DNA of 64,000 nucleotides from Caldilineaceae bacterium (GTDB lineage Bacteria; Chloroflexota; Anaerolineae; Caldilineales; Caldilineaceae): contig JACKBC010000008.1 in the NCBI GenBank assembly GCA_020634755.1, positions 1 through 64,000 of the forward strand, read 5' to 3'. Position numbers and translations under genes: made by a program. The notes under the pieces are model-generated. The model saw nothing but the letters and a program-made list of their open reading frames with translations, had not been told where the DNA came from and ran no database searches. Shown here in pieces: positions 41,595 through 51,276 of this stretch. The stretch's first letter is position 1, and the number at the start of each line of letters is the position of its first letter.

Positions 41595-41795
41595 TCAGGC
41601 GTGGGCGGCGGCTGATCTATTCATGGGTGCACTAGTATAGTGGCGAGCGGGAGACCGAGTCACATTTCTTGGTGACGCTACAACTTCACCCTCTCCGCGA
41701 GATTGACGGCCAGAGACCGCACAGGCCATCATAAAAACCAGCGTGGCTAAAATGTTAGCACTTACAATTATTGTCAAAATCAAATTGAAATACAT
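41595..41795 (-). CDS. Small membrane protein
   Basis: 66 residues. The first 28 are one hydrophobic helix (YFNLILTIIVSANILATLVF), the rest is polar and basic. AAGGAG stands nine bases before the ATG, which is the main reason to accept it. Family unknown. It is isolated between a repeat and an empty stretch. Confidence 0.5.
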   Translation of the reverse strand: MYFNLILTIIVSANILATLVFMMACAVSGRQSRGEGEVVASPRNVTRSPARHYTSAPMNRSAAAHA

Positions 41796-42277
41796 GGCGT
41801 GTCGCTCCTTATGATTTCAGTACCGCAGTGGCCTGTATAACATTGTCACTGTGGTTTCTGAATTTGCTTTCATATGTCGCATTTGTGTGAAATCATTGAG
41901 TTTCAGTGTTGGCAGCGGTCGTTGTTCGTTTGGATATTGTCGTTTGTATATTGATGTATTGTATCAATCTCGACGCTATCTTCTACTCTATCTTCTACCG
42001 TTGCGTTTTGCTGAGTTTGCGATTGCGACTCTTGATATTTTTGCCCACGTCCAAAGTTTAACATAGATGACTTTTGCGCAATGGACGCCGCGTCCACCGC
42101 TGTTATCTTGCCACCCGCTGGCTCTTTGACGCCTTTTCCGTCGACTATGCGCCCACAATCCAAAGCGAATTATGCCCTATCTATACGATTGCCCTACGCT
42201 ACGTCATGCTTTTCAAAAGCCGTGGACGCCTGCTCGCAAACTTGCCGGTCCATTTTCAACCAGAGCCAAAGACGGTT
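41796..42277. other. Gap without a supported gene
   Basis: Contains only short frames without ribosome-binding sites or protein-like composition. GTCTTTGGCTCTGG-type sequence near 42,270 precedes the 3' end of the acetyltransferase gene. Confidence 0.4.
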
Positions 42278-43129
42278 CTAGGAAAGACCGCTTCTTTCCA
42301 TGACGACAAATGCAGAAGGCTCCATTTGAAATCCGCCATCGTCTAAATCCTGTCTGATTTGTGGGGACGTCGTGGGGAAGAGGCAGCTCAGGCGCGGCGC
42401 CCCGATTTGGTTGGCTTTTTGCTGTGCAAAGTGCAAACAAGCCCCCACATCGCCGGCAAATAGACCCATATGCAGCGCCTGTTCAGGCATAAAACGCGCG
42501 CCCAGGACCGCCACGCTGCCGCTCGTGGACTCGGCATAAACCTGACCACGCCGGCAAAGATAGGTGCAAAGCACCGGCGTCAGCGTGTAAAACGTCCGAT
42601 TCATGACCAAAAAGCCATTCCACGCCGCGCTGTGTGGCATCAACAGCGCCGCCGCGCTGTCCGGATCGGTCACTGGCTGGAATGGCGCGGCTGAAGCCGA
42701 TGCCAAAGCAGCATCAGTGGCTTGCCAGGCGCCAAAAAAGGTGGCGGCGGGCTGAAAGCCAAAGCGCTCGGCCAGCCCCTTGCTCACTACATTGTTAACG
42801 CCCGTATACATGCGCATGGTGGAAATGCCCTGGCGACGGGCAATGGCAAAGAAGTGTTCATAAAGCCGTTTGCCCACGCCTAGCCCCTGCCGCGCCGGGG
42901 TCACGCGCAGCGTCTCCAGCCAGGCTGAATTATCGGGCAACACGGTGAACTTGGCACAGGCGGCCAGCTCACCATCCACCTCGGCCACGCTGAATTCACC
43001 GCGCGGGTGCGCTATAAATTCGGCAAACACCTGCGGCACATAGCGCAAATTGGGCGTGGATTTGGCTTCCACTTCAATGATCTGTTCGCGGTCTTCCGGG
43101 CGCGCGGCCCGTACAGTAATAATAGTCAT
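42278..43129 (-). CDS. GNAT family N-acetyltransferase
   Basis: 283 residues from MTIITVRAARPEDREQIIEV. The GNAT acetyl-CoA site is RVTPARQGLGVGKRLYEHFF (R-x-x-G-x-G/A pattern as RQGLGVGK), preceded by the strand AWLETL. YTGVNNVVSKGLAERFGFQ is the family's C-terminal motif. The second half, from about residue 160, is an extra domain of unknown role. Substrate not predictable. Confidence 0.82.
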   Translation of the reverse strand: MTIITVRAARPEDREQIIEVEAKSTPNLRYVPQVFAEFIAHPRGEFSVAEVDGELAACAKFTVLPDNSAWLETLRVTPARQGLGVGKRLYEHFFAIARRQGISTMRMYTGVNNVVSKGLAERFGFQPAATFFGAWQATDAALASASAAPFQPVTDPDSAAALLMPHSAAWNGFLVMNRTFYTLTPVLCTYLCRRGQVYAESTSGSVAVLGARFMPEQALHMGLFAGDVGACLHFAQQKANQIGAPRLSCLFPTTSPQIRQDLDDGGFQMEPSAFVVMERSGLS

Positions 43130-43212
43130 AAGTTTTTCAGAGTGGGAGAGTAGAGGAGGGGAGCAGTTGGGCTTGGCATGGCGCCTAATTCCGAATCCTG
43201 ACTCCCTCATCG

Positions 43213-44337
43213 TTAAAAATCGGCAAACGAACCGTCATCTTCATGCCAGAACATGCCGCGCAGCCGGAAGGTTTCGTCACGCGCGGCCTCCAGCGCATCG
43301 TCGTCCATATCCACGCCCAAACCAGGCGCGGTGGGCAGCTCAATATAGCCGTCTTTAAAAACCAGCGGCGTCCTAAAGAGACCCTCACCGCGACGATGGC
43401 CGCCTTCGCATATAAGCAGATTGGGCACGGTGGCCATTACGTGGACCGAGGCCGCCACACCTACCGGCCCGGCCGCGTTGTGCGGCGCCACCGCCATGTT
43501 GTGGACGTCGGCCTGGGCCGCGATCTTCTTGAGTTCCATCATGCCGCCGCAGTGGCGAATGTCCGGCTGCAAAATGGCGCACATCTCGCGCTCGATGAGC
43601 TCGCGGAAGCCCCAGCGCGTCAAATGGCGTTCGCCCGTGGCAATGGGCACGGTGGACGCGCGCGCGAGCATGAGCAGCGGCTCGTTGTTTTCAGGGTGGC
43701 AGGGCTCTTCGGCAAAGAGCGGACGCAGCGGCTCCAGCTCTTTGACCACAATGGCCGCCATGGCCGGACTCAAGCGGCGGTGCAGATCGACCGCCACATC
43801 CACATTGTTGCCTACGGCGTCGCGCACGGCGCCTACCCGCGCAATCATGGCGTCGATGGCTTTGGGCGTATCCACAAAGCGGATGGGCGTGGGCGTCACC
43901 ACCATTTTAACGGCGCGAAAGCCTTTGGCCACGGCCTGCCGAGCGGCCTCAGCCGCGGCTTGTGGCGTATCGCCGCCAATGCCGGTGTAGACGCGAATGC
44001 GGTTACGCACCGATCCCCCCAGCAGCTTCCAGACCGGCATGCCCACCACCTTGCCGAAAACGTCCCACATGGCCATCTCGATACCGCTCAGCGCGCCAAT
44101 CAGCACTGGCATACTCCGGCTGTAGCTGGAGCGAAACATGGCCTGCCAGTGGTCCTCAATTTGCAGCGGGTCACGACCCACCAGATATTCGGCCATATCC
44201 TGCACGGCCTGCGCCACCACGCGCCAATGTTCGTAGTTCATGGGCTCGCCGTAGCCAATCAGTCCTTCGTCGGTATGCATTTTCAGGATCATGGCGCGGC
44301 CCTGAATGGGGATGGTCTCGAAACGGGTGATTTTCAT
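43213..44337 (-). CDS. Enolase-superfamily enzyme, galactonate dehydratase-like
   Basis: 374 residues from MKITRFETIPIQ, with AAGGAA upstream; a tandemly repeated TGCCCCTCCACATAA lies just before. VKMVVTPTP-type strand (RAVKMVV), DVAVDLHRRLSPAMAA with the metal Asp and the DgoD-like 'HRRLSP', LFAEEP and ATGERH are the superfamily's metal and base positions. The closest pattern in memory is D-galactonate dehydratase, which turns galactonate into 2-keto-3-deoxygalactonate. A KDG-type sugar kinase lies 5 kb away. Substrate remains a guess. Confidence 0.8.
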   Translation of the reverse strand: MKITRFETIPIQGRAMILKMHTDEGLIGYGEPMNYEHWRVVAQAVQDMAEYLVGRDPLQIEDHWQAMFRSSYSRSMPVLIGALSGIEMAMWDVFGKVVGMPVWKLLGGSVRNRIRVYTGIGGDTPQAAAEAARQAVAKGFRAVKMVVTPTPIRFVDTPKAIDAMIARVGAVRDAVGNNVDVAVDLHRRLSPAMAAIVVKELEPLRPLFAEEPCHPENNEPLLMLARASTVPIATGERHLTRWGFRELIEREMCAILQPDIRHCGGMMELKKIAAQADVHNMAVAPHNAAGPVGVAASVHVMATVPNLLICEGGHRRGEGLFRTPLVFKDGYIELPTAPGLGVDMDDDALEAARDETFRLRGMFWHEDDGSFADF

Positions 44338-44389
44338 AAATGAGTTCCTTATGTGGAGGGGCATTATGTGGAGGGGCATTGGGTGCAGA

Positions 44390-44692
44390 TCAATCAACGC
44401 ATAAACGAAGCCGAATCAGTTCATCGAGTCGCGATATCTCGTCGGCAATCCACGGGGCGCGACGGCCGCTTTGCACCGAAAACCAAGCTCTGTGTTGTTC
44501 AGGCCATAGCGTCACTTCCAATATGCCCGGTTTGCGCCCCAATTTGAGATGCCAGTGAATGCTGCCGGGATATTTCTTTAGCGTATCGCGCAGGGTTACG
44601 CCCAGACCGCATTGGGCAATAGCGGCGTCAATGAATGTTTCGATCGTCTTGTTGTCCAATGTAGTTGGCAGTGGAATGTCAATATTCTGCAT
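44390..44692 (-). CDS. Hypothetical protein
   Basis: 100 residues. SIHWHLKLGRKPGILEVTLW followed by HRAWFSVQSGRRAPWI is a run of strands with conserved-looking aromatic residues. I recall similar small unnamed proteins but no function. Confidence 0.6.
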   Translation of the reverse strand: MQNIDIPLPTTLDNKTIETFIDAAIAQCGLGVTLRDTLKKYPGSIHWHLKLGRKPGILEVTLWPEQHRAWFSVQSGRRAPWIADEISRLDELIRLRLCVD

Positions 44693-44713
44693 GTGACTGA
44701 TAGTATGCGTTTG

Positions 44714-45388
44714 TCACGGCAAGCGCTCGCCAATCTTTGGGTCTAAGTAGTCGCGCAGTGCGTCACCCACCAGGTTAAAGGCCAGCACGGTTATCGTAAT
44801 GGCCACGCCGGGGAATATGACCAGCCACCACTCGGGGCGAAATTGGTTGGCCAGGATGCCGCCCAGCATGTTGCCCCAGCTTGGCGCCGGCTGCGGAATA
44901 CCCAGACCGAGAAAGCTGAGCGCGGCTTCGGCAAAGATGGCGCCCCCCAATGACGCGCTAAAAAGCACTAATAGTGGCGCAATGCACTGGGGCGCCACAT
45001 GACGCGCCATAATGCGCACGTCCGGCACGCCCACGGCGCGCGCCGCCTCCACGTACGTCATCTCCTTGACCGACAGCACCACCGAACGGATCACGCGCAC
45101 GGTGCCGGCCACGCCCAGCAGCGTAATGGCCGTGATCACGGTACCCAAACCGCCGCCCAGTGCCGAAAGCAGCAACATGGCCAAAATAATCCCGGGAAAG
45201 GCCAGCAGCACATCAATAACGCGCTGGCTGAGCAGGTCAAACGAGCGGCCCAAGTAGCCGGTGAGGATGCCCCAGGCCAGCCCCACGATTTTGCTCAACA
45301 CCGTGGAGACCAGGGCCACAAAGAGCGAAATGCGGGCGCCGTGAATAAGCCGGCTCAATACGTCGCGGCCCAGGTTGTCCGTACCCAA
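44714..45388 (-). pseudogene. Truncated DppC/OppC-type ABC permease
   Basis: 224 residues remain of about 290. GTDNLGRDVLSRLIHGARIS is the well-known DppC stretch after the first membrane helix, and AARAVGVPDVRIMARHVAPQ is the EAA loop that contacts the ATPase. Upstream the frame continues for some 15 codons (NLSHVL) to a TAA, so the first helix is gone. No partner permease, binding protein or ATPase is nearby. Best read as a remnant. Confidence 0.72.
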
Positions 45389-45554
45389 TACGTGAGATAG
45401 GTTGGGCGCAATACCAACAAAACAGAGAGGCTGGCATTATACCCAATCTATGTGGTGTGGGGGAAGCTTGATGCAAAGATCTATCTTATTGTGCCAGAAA
45501 ATGCGCAGATGTCAAACAATGCTTGCTACAGGGCGCGTCGCCTCTCTCTGCTCT

Positions 45555-45671
45555 GCACCCGAAGGGTGCGCCGCGTCCCTCTCCACGAGGTGGAGAGGGA
45601 CAGATCTTGCGCTAAAGCGCAAAATCGGGGAGAGGCAACGCACCTCAAACCGAGAAACCGAGAAACCGAGG
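45555..45671. repeat. REP-like hairpin cluster with 8-base tandem repeat
   Basis: Three hairpins in a row: GCACCCGAAGGGTGC (45,555), TCCCTCTCCAC-GAG-GTGGAGAGGGA (45,576) and TTGCGCTAAAGCGCAA (45,607), then AAACCGAG three times (45,647 to 45,671). Confidence 0.65.
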
Positions 45672-45696
45672 ACGCACCCACGCTGCAACTTGCACG

Positions 45697-46497
45697 TCAC
45701 ACAACACCCAAATCCAGCCGCCGCACGTCGGGACGGGCGTTTTCAAACGCGGCCGGAAACCGCTGCCGCACCAGCGGGTCGTGGCCGGGAATCACCAGCT
45801 TGCGGGCGCCGGCCAGCTTGGCCAGCAGGTCAAAGCCGTCGAGCATATCCGCCACATCCACCACCAGGGGGAACGGGTTGCGCGTCTCGTAATTTTCATA
45901 AAAATGGGCGGCATCGGAGGCCAGCACCAGCGGACCGTGGGCCGTCTCCACACGTACGGCTTGCAGGCCGCGACTGTGTCCCCCTATTTTATGGACGCTC
46001 ACGCCGGGCGCAATCTCGGCGTCGCCGTTGTGAAAGGCCACCTTGCCCTCATAAACGCGGCGCACCATCTGGCAGACGTGCTCAGCGGTAAAGGGCTTTT
46101 GCAGCACTTGATGGCACATGCAGGGGCCGGTGGCGTAGACCATCTCCGCCTCTTGCAGGTGAAAGCGGGCGTTGGAAAATTGCGCCAATCCACCGGCGTG
46201 GTCGTAGTGCAAATGGGTAATGACGGCGGTGTCCACGCTCTCCGGCGCAATGCCGATCTCAGCCAGCGCTTGCGCCGGTTCCATAAAGATGGGACGGTCG
46301 CGGCGGGCGCCTTCGCCGCTATCAAAACCGGTGTCCACCAGAATGGTGCGCTCGGCATTGCGGATGACCCAGATAAAGTAGTCAATGTCGTGGGGCACAT
46401 CGTGGGTCGCGTCAAAAATAAACGAGTCGCGACGCGTGCGCTGGGTATTCTCGGCGTAGCGAATGGCGTAGACTTCATAGTGGTTGGGGTTGGACAT
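45697..46497 (-). CDS. Metallo-beta-lactamase-fold hydrolase, AHL lactonase-like
   Basis: 266 residues from MSNPNHYEVYAIRYAENTQR, with AAAGGAG upstream. ITHLHYDHAGGLAQF is the HxHxDH zinc motif, GGHSRGLQAVRV and LASDAAHFYEN supply the later His and Asp, and VIPGHDPLV the last His. The layout matches the N-acyl homoserine lactonase group, which opens lactone rings; other small lactones or esters are equally possible. Confidence 0.82.
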   Translation of the reverse strand: MSNPNHYEVYAIRYAENTQRTRRDSFIFDATHDVPHDIDYFIWVIRNAERTILVDTGFDSGEGARRDRPIFMEPAQALAEIGIAPESVDTAVITHLHYDHAGGLAQFSNARFHLQEAEMVYATGPCMCHQVLQKPFTAEHVCQMVRRVYEGKVAFHNGDAEIAPGVSVHKIGGHSRGLQAVRVETAHGPLVLASDAAHFYENYETRNPFPLVVDVADMLDGFDLLAKLAGARKLVIPGHDPLVRQRFPAAFENARPDVRRLDLGVV

Positions 46498-47020
46498 TGG
46501 GTGGGCTCCTTTGGTCGTTTGAACGCAAAAGGCGCTTGGGAAGCAAGCATAAAAAGTAGCGCCTTGGCGGTCTCTAGGTCGTTTGCACCTCTTGCGTTTA
46601 TCTTTTGCCCAAATCATAACCGCAGCCAGTTGGCCGCGTCAATTATATGAGGAGTGTACATAAATATTTCAGTCGAGTAGAGGCGATTAGCATGCGTCGC
46701 ACTGGCCCCCAAAATAGCCGAAAAATAGTCCCCGCAGCGGCCAGTTCGTCGCACGCGGGTCTACGAGATATGTTCGAATTATGCACATCTCTCAATTATA
46801 TGAATTCGGCGCGCGCCTCCATGCAGGTGTATTCGGCGCAGGCAGCGAAGTTATGACATCGCCGAGATACCTAGAATGTGGGAAGAACCTTGCCACGTGG
46901 ACTTTTGATAGCTGAAAACGCGCTTCTGTTAGAAAGCAGCCCTATTTCTGAAACGGCAGAAGTGTGATACTAAACTCAGCAAATCATTGAGCGTGCAGAA
47001 TCGCACAAAAGGAGAGAATC
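46498..47020. other. Gap without a supported gene
   Basis: Only short frames of low quality. The end of the stretch holds the ribosome-binding site of the small gene at 47,021. Confidence 0.45.
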
Positions 47021-47113
47021 ATGGCACAGAATATATTATTGATGGCGTTTTTGCTGGTGGCCCTGCTGGGCAGCTTCGTCATGCCGGAAAGCGGTGGGGA
47101 TTCGCTGCTCTGA
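47021..47113 (+). CDS. Very small membrane peptide, 30 residues
   Basis: Reads MAQNILLMAFLLVALLGSFV then MPESGGDSLL. One hydrophobic helix with a short polar end. AGGAGAG lies six bases before the ATG, a strong ribosome-binding site for so small a frame. Function unknown. Confidence 0.55.
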   Translation: MAQNILLMAFLLVALLGSFVMPESGGDSLL

Positions 47114-47146
47114 GTTTGAAACGAAATTCAAATTTGATAAGCTCTT

Positions 47147-49543
47147 TTATTTGATGACTACTTGCCCCAGCAACAGTTCGTCATTTGTTACAGTCAGGCC
47201 CGTAGCTGCCTCTACTGGCAGGCGCACCGCGCCCTGGCTGGCCGATTCGTACATGCCCAGCCACGCCGCATAGCGTCCCGGCGGCAAATCGGGCGGCAAG
47301 GGCAGCATGAAGCGGCTGACGATTTCATCAGGCGCTTGCCAATAGCTCGTGGGGAATTGGCCCAACGGCGGCTGATCAAAGCCGGCCACTTGCTCACCAT
47401 CCGCATTTAACAGATGTACATAGGCCGTGTAATCGGCACTGGGTTGTCCGGTGGCGGCCCATACCAATGTGACCGGTAGCGTTGGCGCGCCGTGAGTCAT
47501 TGCAGTTGGCAGTGCAAATGCCTTCAACACAATGGCCTCGCCAAATTGGACCTGCGTTGCCAACCAGAGTTGACCCGCCTTTTCCGCCTCGCCGCGCAAC
47601 GCAGCCAGGTCCGGCCCGCGCCAGGGACGGATGGCCACGCTGGCCAAATAGGGCGTGATCTCGTCACCAGCGGCGTTGCGGGCCATCATGGGACGCAAGT
47701 CATCTTCGTCTGTGGGATTAGGCGTTATAAAGCCGGTATAGACGCGGGCCAGCAGCGGCGCATCGGGCGCAATGGGCTTGTCTATGCGCACTTGATAGGC
47801 GTCGGCGTAGATAGCGCCGGGGATCCACAGGCTGGTGGGGTTGCGCCCCCAGCCCGGATGCGAGGTCAGGTTGGCCAGCGGTTCGCCGGCGGCATCTAAA
47901 AATTGGATGAAAAGCTGATAATCTTCGCGCACGGGCGCATCTGCGGTCAGATAGAGCGTAACCGGCACTGCGTCGCCGGGCCCGTAATGACCATGCCCCA
48001 CTGCCAGCGCCAGTAGCCGTAGCAGATCCTGCCCGCGTGCGGCATCGCCATAGGTCACATCGACCAGCTGCGCGCTATCTGACACGCGCGCCACCGGCTT
48101 TGGCACATCATAGGCTGCCGGAACCAGGAACAGCAGGACATAAAGCGAACAGCCAACCATAAATGCCGCCAAACTACTCCAATAGATCTGCGGGAGACGC
48201 CGCCATTGCCAGCGCAACCGGCTCCAGCGCATGAGCATCTGCAGCCAACCGTCCAGCCCCCACACCAGCAAAATGACTAACGCACTCAGCGCCGGAAAGA
48301 GCAATCGCCCTTGGCTGCCCGTGGCTTGCATAATCCAATAGGCCAGCAGACCGAGCGATAAGACGATCCACGCAGCCAGCAGCCCCAGGACAGCGCCGCT
48401 ATATGTAGAGCGAGTTTCCCAACTCGCCCAATGATTATCAAGCGATCCGTCTCGTACTTTGTTCAGGATTGGGGCAAGTTGAGAAACTTGCCCTACGATT
48501 CCCAACACCACCATCCCATCAAACACCGCATAGACCCACGTAGGCAGCGGAATATTAAACCAACCAAAGAGCCCCCAAAACGAGTAGCGCAGCCCGCGCA
48601 ATTCCCCCCATAGCCCGCTCCAGTTAAGCGATTTGGCGCGCTGGCCGTTGATTTCCAGCAGATGTTGAATGCCTAGCCAGTCGCCGTAAAGCGTATAGTT
48701 GCGCCAATACCACCAGCCGGCAATGATGAGCGCCGGTACGGCCACCGGCGCCAGTGCGCGCAGCGGCAGCAGCCAGTCGCGCCGCCGCCACGTAATCCAT
48801 AATCCACACAGCGCGGCCAGCCCAAAGAGGCCCAGCCCATGCAGCTTGCTCAGCGCGGCCATGCCCAGCAAACAGCCCAGCACCAGCCATTCGCTTGCGC
48901 GAATTGTACGAGTCCGGCTTTGCACCAGCAGGCGCGCCAGCCAATAAAGCGTGGCCGCGCTGGCGGCGATGATCAGGTTATCATTGGAGAAGGAGGCGCT
49001 GAGGAAGAGAAATTGGGGAATCAGCGCCGCAAAGAGGGCCGAAACCGCCGCCAATTCCGGTCGGTTGGGCAGAGCCAGACGAGCCGTAGCCCAAGTAAAA
49101 TAAACGGTCAACCCGCCCAACAGGAGCGAAAACCAGCGCCCCACATGCAGCGCCAGGTTGGCCCCGCGCATGGCATGAGATGCACCGCTGTAGAGCATAA
49201 AGTTCTTGTTGCCGGGATAGAGCGGATCGCCAATATTGGCGCGTGGGTTGCGCGTGGCCAGCGCTGCGTAATCACTCTGGTCAATGGCGCTGGTGAGCAG
49301 CCCGGTTAGCATGTAGTAGAGCGGAGCCTGGCTGCCTTCCTGCGCCCAAGGGCCTTCTTCATCCGGGCGCTGCACGGGCAACCCGTTACCCTGCGCCAAA
49401 TGACGGGCAAAGGCATAGTGAAAGGGCTCGTCGGGCGTCTCAAAGGGCGGCACAACTAAGCTATACCAAACTCCCAGCACGCCATAGATGAGCAGAACAG
49501 CGACAAGCAGCGGACGCTTTTGCACAGGCTTTGGGGATGTCAA
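47147..49543 (-). CDS. Large integral membrane protein, GT-C glycosyltransferase-like
   Basis: 798 residues from TTG at 49,543, preferred because AAAGGAGAA lies upstream; a longer frame reaches into the 8-base repeats. The first helix is followed by VVPPFETPDEPFHYAFARHL, the acidic first loop typical of GT-C/DUF2142-type membrane glycosyltransferases. About ten to twelve helices fill the first 470 residues; the last 320 are an outer domain with two similar beta-type parts (PVTLYLTADAPVREDYQLFI and PVTLVWAATGQPSADYTAYV) and a final PPGRYAAWLGMY. Likely a sugar transfer or cell-surface function; substrate unknown. Confidence 0.65.
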   Translation of the reverse strand: MTSPKPVQKRPLLVAVLLIYGVLGVWYSLVVPPFETPDEPFHYAFARHLAQGNGLPVQRPDEEGPWAQEGSQAPLYYMLTGLLTSAIDQSDYAALATRNPRANIGDPLYPGNKNFMLYSGASHAMRGANLALHVGRWFSLLLGGLTVYFTWATARLALPNRPELAAVSALFAALIPQFLFLSASFSNDNLIIAASAATLYWLARLLVQSRTRTIRASEWLVLGCLLGMAALSKLHGLGLFGLAALCGLWITWRRRDWLLPLRALAPVAVPALIIAGWWYWRNYTLYGDWLGIQHLLEINGQRAKSLNWSGLWGELRGLRYSFWGLFGWFNIPLPTWVYAVFDGMVVLGIVGQVSQLAPILNKVRDGSLDNHWASWETRSTYSGAVLGLLAAWIVLSLGLLAYWIMQATGSQGRLLFPALSALVILLVWGLDGWLQMLMRWSRLRWQWRRLPQIYWSSLAAFMVGCSLYVLLFLVPAAYDVPKPVARVSDSAQLVDVTYGDAARGQDLLRLLALAVGHGHYGPGDAVPVTLYLTADAPVREDYQLFIQFLDAAGEPLANLTSHPGWGRNPTSLWIPGAIYADAYQVRIDKPIAPDAPLLARVYTGFITPNPTDEDDLRPMMARNAAGDEITPYLASVAIRPWRGPDLAALRGEAEKAGQLWLATQVQFGEAIVLKAFALPTAMTHGAPTLPVTLVWAATGQPSADYTAYVHLLNADGEQVAGFDQPPLGQFPTSYWQAPDEIVSRFMLPLPPDLPPGRYAAWLGMYESASQGAVRLPVEAATGLTVTNDELLLGQVVIK

Positions 49544-49564
49544 GATCGGAAGTTCTCCTTTTCT

Positions 49565-49684
49565 TGACAAGATGATAAGGTGACAAGGTGACAAAATGAT
49601 AAGATGACAAGATGACTTCGACGGGCTCAGTCATCCGGTCATCCGGTCATCCAATCATCCAGTCACCCGGTCATCCTGTCACCC
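49565..49684. repeat. Two opposed 8-base tandem arrays
   Basis: GACAAGAT-type units (six) run from 49,565, then TTCGACGGGCTCAG, then TCATCCGG-type units (seven) to 49,684. The two arrays are roughly inverse to each other, so the region can fold back. Confidence 0.7.
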
Positions 49685-49685
49685 A

Positions 49686-50651
49686 TTACCGGTTGACGCC
49701 GCCGCCAGCGTTTTCCAGCACCGCGTCCAGCTCAGCTTGATTGGTGGTCACCATGTCGCCATATTGGCTGAGCGCCAGGGCGGCCATGGCCACGCCGTAG
49801 CGCAGACCAGCGGCCAGATCGCCGCGCAGCCAGCCGTGGACAATGCCGGCGGCCAGCGCGTCGCCAGCGCCGATGCGGTCAATCACCTCGACGGGGAAAG
49901 CGGCTTCGTGATAAAAGCGGGCGCCATCCCAGGCCACGGCCCCGCGGTCGCCAATGCTCATGACCACAGTTTGGGCGTGGCTCAGGTCGGCAAGCTGGCG
50001 CACGGCGTCCTCCGGATCGCCCGCAATGTTAAAGAGCGTGCGCGCGTCGCCTTGACCGCAGAAGAAGAGGTCGATCTCCTGCACCAGCGGAATGATGGTG
50101 GCGGCGGCGTCCTGCGGGCTCCACAGTTTGCCGCGGTAGTTCACGTCAAAGCCGACCGGCACGTTGGCCGCCTTGGCGCGACGAATGGCTTCTTCCACAA
50201 TGGCGCGGCTATTGGACGTCAGCGCCGGCGTGATGCCGGTCAGGTGAATCAACCGCGTATCCAGCAGCAGATCCCAGTTGATCTGCGTCGGCTGCAAGTT
50301 GGCCGCCACCGAATCGGCGCGGTCATAGATCACCTGGATGGGCCGCGGCGGCGCGGCGAATTCCACAAAATAAGTGCCCATGCGCCCATCTGGATCCCAG
50401 ATGACCCCATCTAAATTGACGCCCGCCATGCGCAACTGGTTGGCCACAATGCGACCCAGTGAACTGTCCGGCAGGCCGCCCAGCCAGGCGCAGCGATGGC
50501 CCAACCGACTCAGGGCGGAGGCAATGTTGGCTTCGGCGCCGGCGGGGAAGAGGTCCAGCCGGCGGGCATGCTCCAGCCGTTCGCCGGCTGGCACGCTCAA
50601 GCGCAGCATGGTTTCGCCGATGGTGGTCATATCAAAGGTTGGTGTAGGCAT
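49686..50651 (-). CDS. PfkB-family sugar kinase, KDG kinase-like
   Basis: 321 residues. TTIGETMLRLSVPAGERLEH is the usual start of 2-keto-3-deoxygluconate kinases; LFPAGAEANIASALSRLGHR is the PfkB N-terminal signature and VIDRIGAGDALAAGIVHG the C-terminal one, with the catalytic Asp in GAGD. It would phosphorylate a sugar acid such as KDG at the 6-position with ATP. A galactonate-dehydratase-like gene 5 kb away could feed the same route. Confidence 0.84.
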   Translation of the reverse strand: MPTPTFDMTTIGETMLRLSVPAGERLEHARRLDLFPAGAEANIASALSRLGHRCAWLGGLPDSSLGRIVANQLRMAGVNLDGVIWDPDGRMGTYFVEFAAPPRPIQVIYDRADSVAANLQPTQINWDLLLDTRLIHLTGITPALTSNSRAIVEEAIRRAKAANVPVGFDVNYRGKLWSPQDAAATIIPLVQEIDLFFCGQGDARTLFNIAGDPEDAVRQLADLSHAQTVVMSIGDRGAVAWDGARFYHEAAFPVEVIDRIGAGDALAAGIVHGWLRGDLAAGLRYGVAMAALALSQYGDMVTTNQAELDAVLENAGGGVNR

Positions 50652-50886
50652 GGTGAGTCACTTTCGGTTTGGAACAACAGATTTTAGAAATAACTACAAG
50701 AGCCTTCTCGTATCAATCTTTCTGGCTATTCAGAACGTACGGCACATTTCATTTTTCCACCGCAACGGTCGCGAAGATGCGCAAAGGAAGCTCGGGTAAA
50801 TCCTTGACGTATATCGGCGTTTTGGTGTGATGGATACGCAGAGAACGGCGCTGGGTATCTGGCGGTAAAATAAAATTTGTCACTTG

Positions 50887-51273
50887 TCACGAAATCGGTA
50901 AAACTTGCGGCGCGTTTTTCTTATGAAGGACCTTGCCGTAGCGTTCGCAGAAAAAGCGGATGCACTCGGGAGCAATATCGATGGCGGTTTCATCATATGC
51001 GCCTGTTTCAGGATTTAGCCAGACAAGTGAATAGTCTCCATCCACCAGGCGAAAGCGATCCTGATTTTTTAATACTTCAAAAACGCCACCAGGATTTTCT
51101 GCGACAAAAAGAGGGTAAAAATCCAGCTCGTAAATAGTCACATCCAGCTCTTCTTCAAACCATAAACGCAAGATGTAATCGCGCACATATTCAGCTTTGA
51201 GGAGCCCTTTTTCATTGCAGCCAATCCAATTGGACTCGTCATCTGCATAATCCTGCCATTCTTGCCACAACAT
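50887..51273 (-). CDS. DUF2442-type protein
   Basis: 128 residues. VTIYELDFYPLFVAENPGGV, LKNQDRFRLVDGDYSLVWLN and IDIAPECI follow the DUF2442 plan (strand, GVFxxL, F, IxW, IAPExL). It starts three bases after the DUF4160 gene. The pairing of the two domains is common and has been suggested to be a toxin-antitoxin-like module. Confidence 0.7.
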   Translation of the reverse strand: MLWQEWQDYADDESNWIGCNEKGLLKAEYVRDYILRLWFEEELDVTIYELDFYPLFVAENPGGVFEVLKNQDRFRLVDGDYSLVWLNPETGAYDETAIDIAPECIRFFCERYGKVLHKKNAPQVLPIS

Positions 51274-51276
51274 ATT

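Noticed and set aside
41851..42346. Short frames in the gap before the acetyltransferase
   Set aside because: No start signal, biased Ser/Arg/Leu composition, overlapping alternatives in several frames.
46647..46856. 69-residue frame on the + strand
   Set aside because: No ribosome-binding site and no recognisable features.
49565..49684. Possible CRISPR because of regular repeats
   Set aside because: Units are 8 bases without spacers and there are no cas genes.
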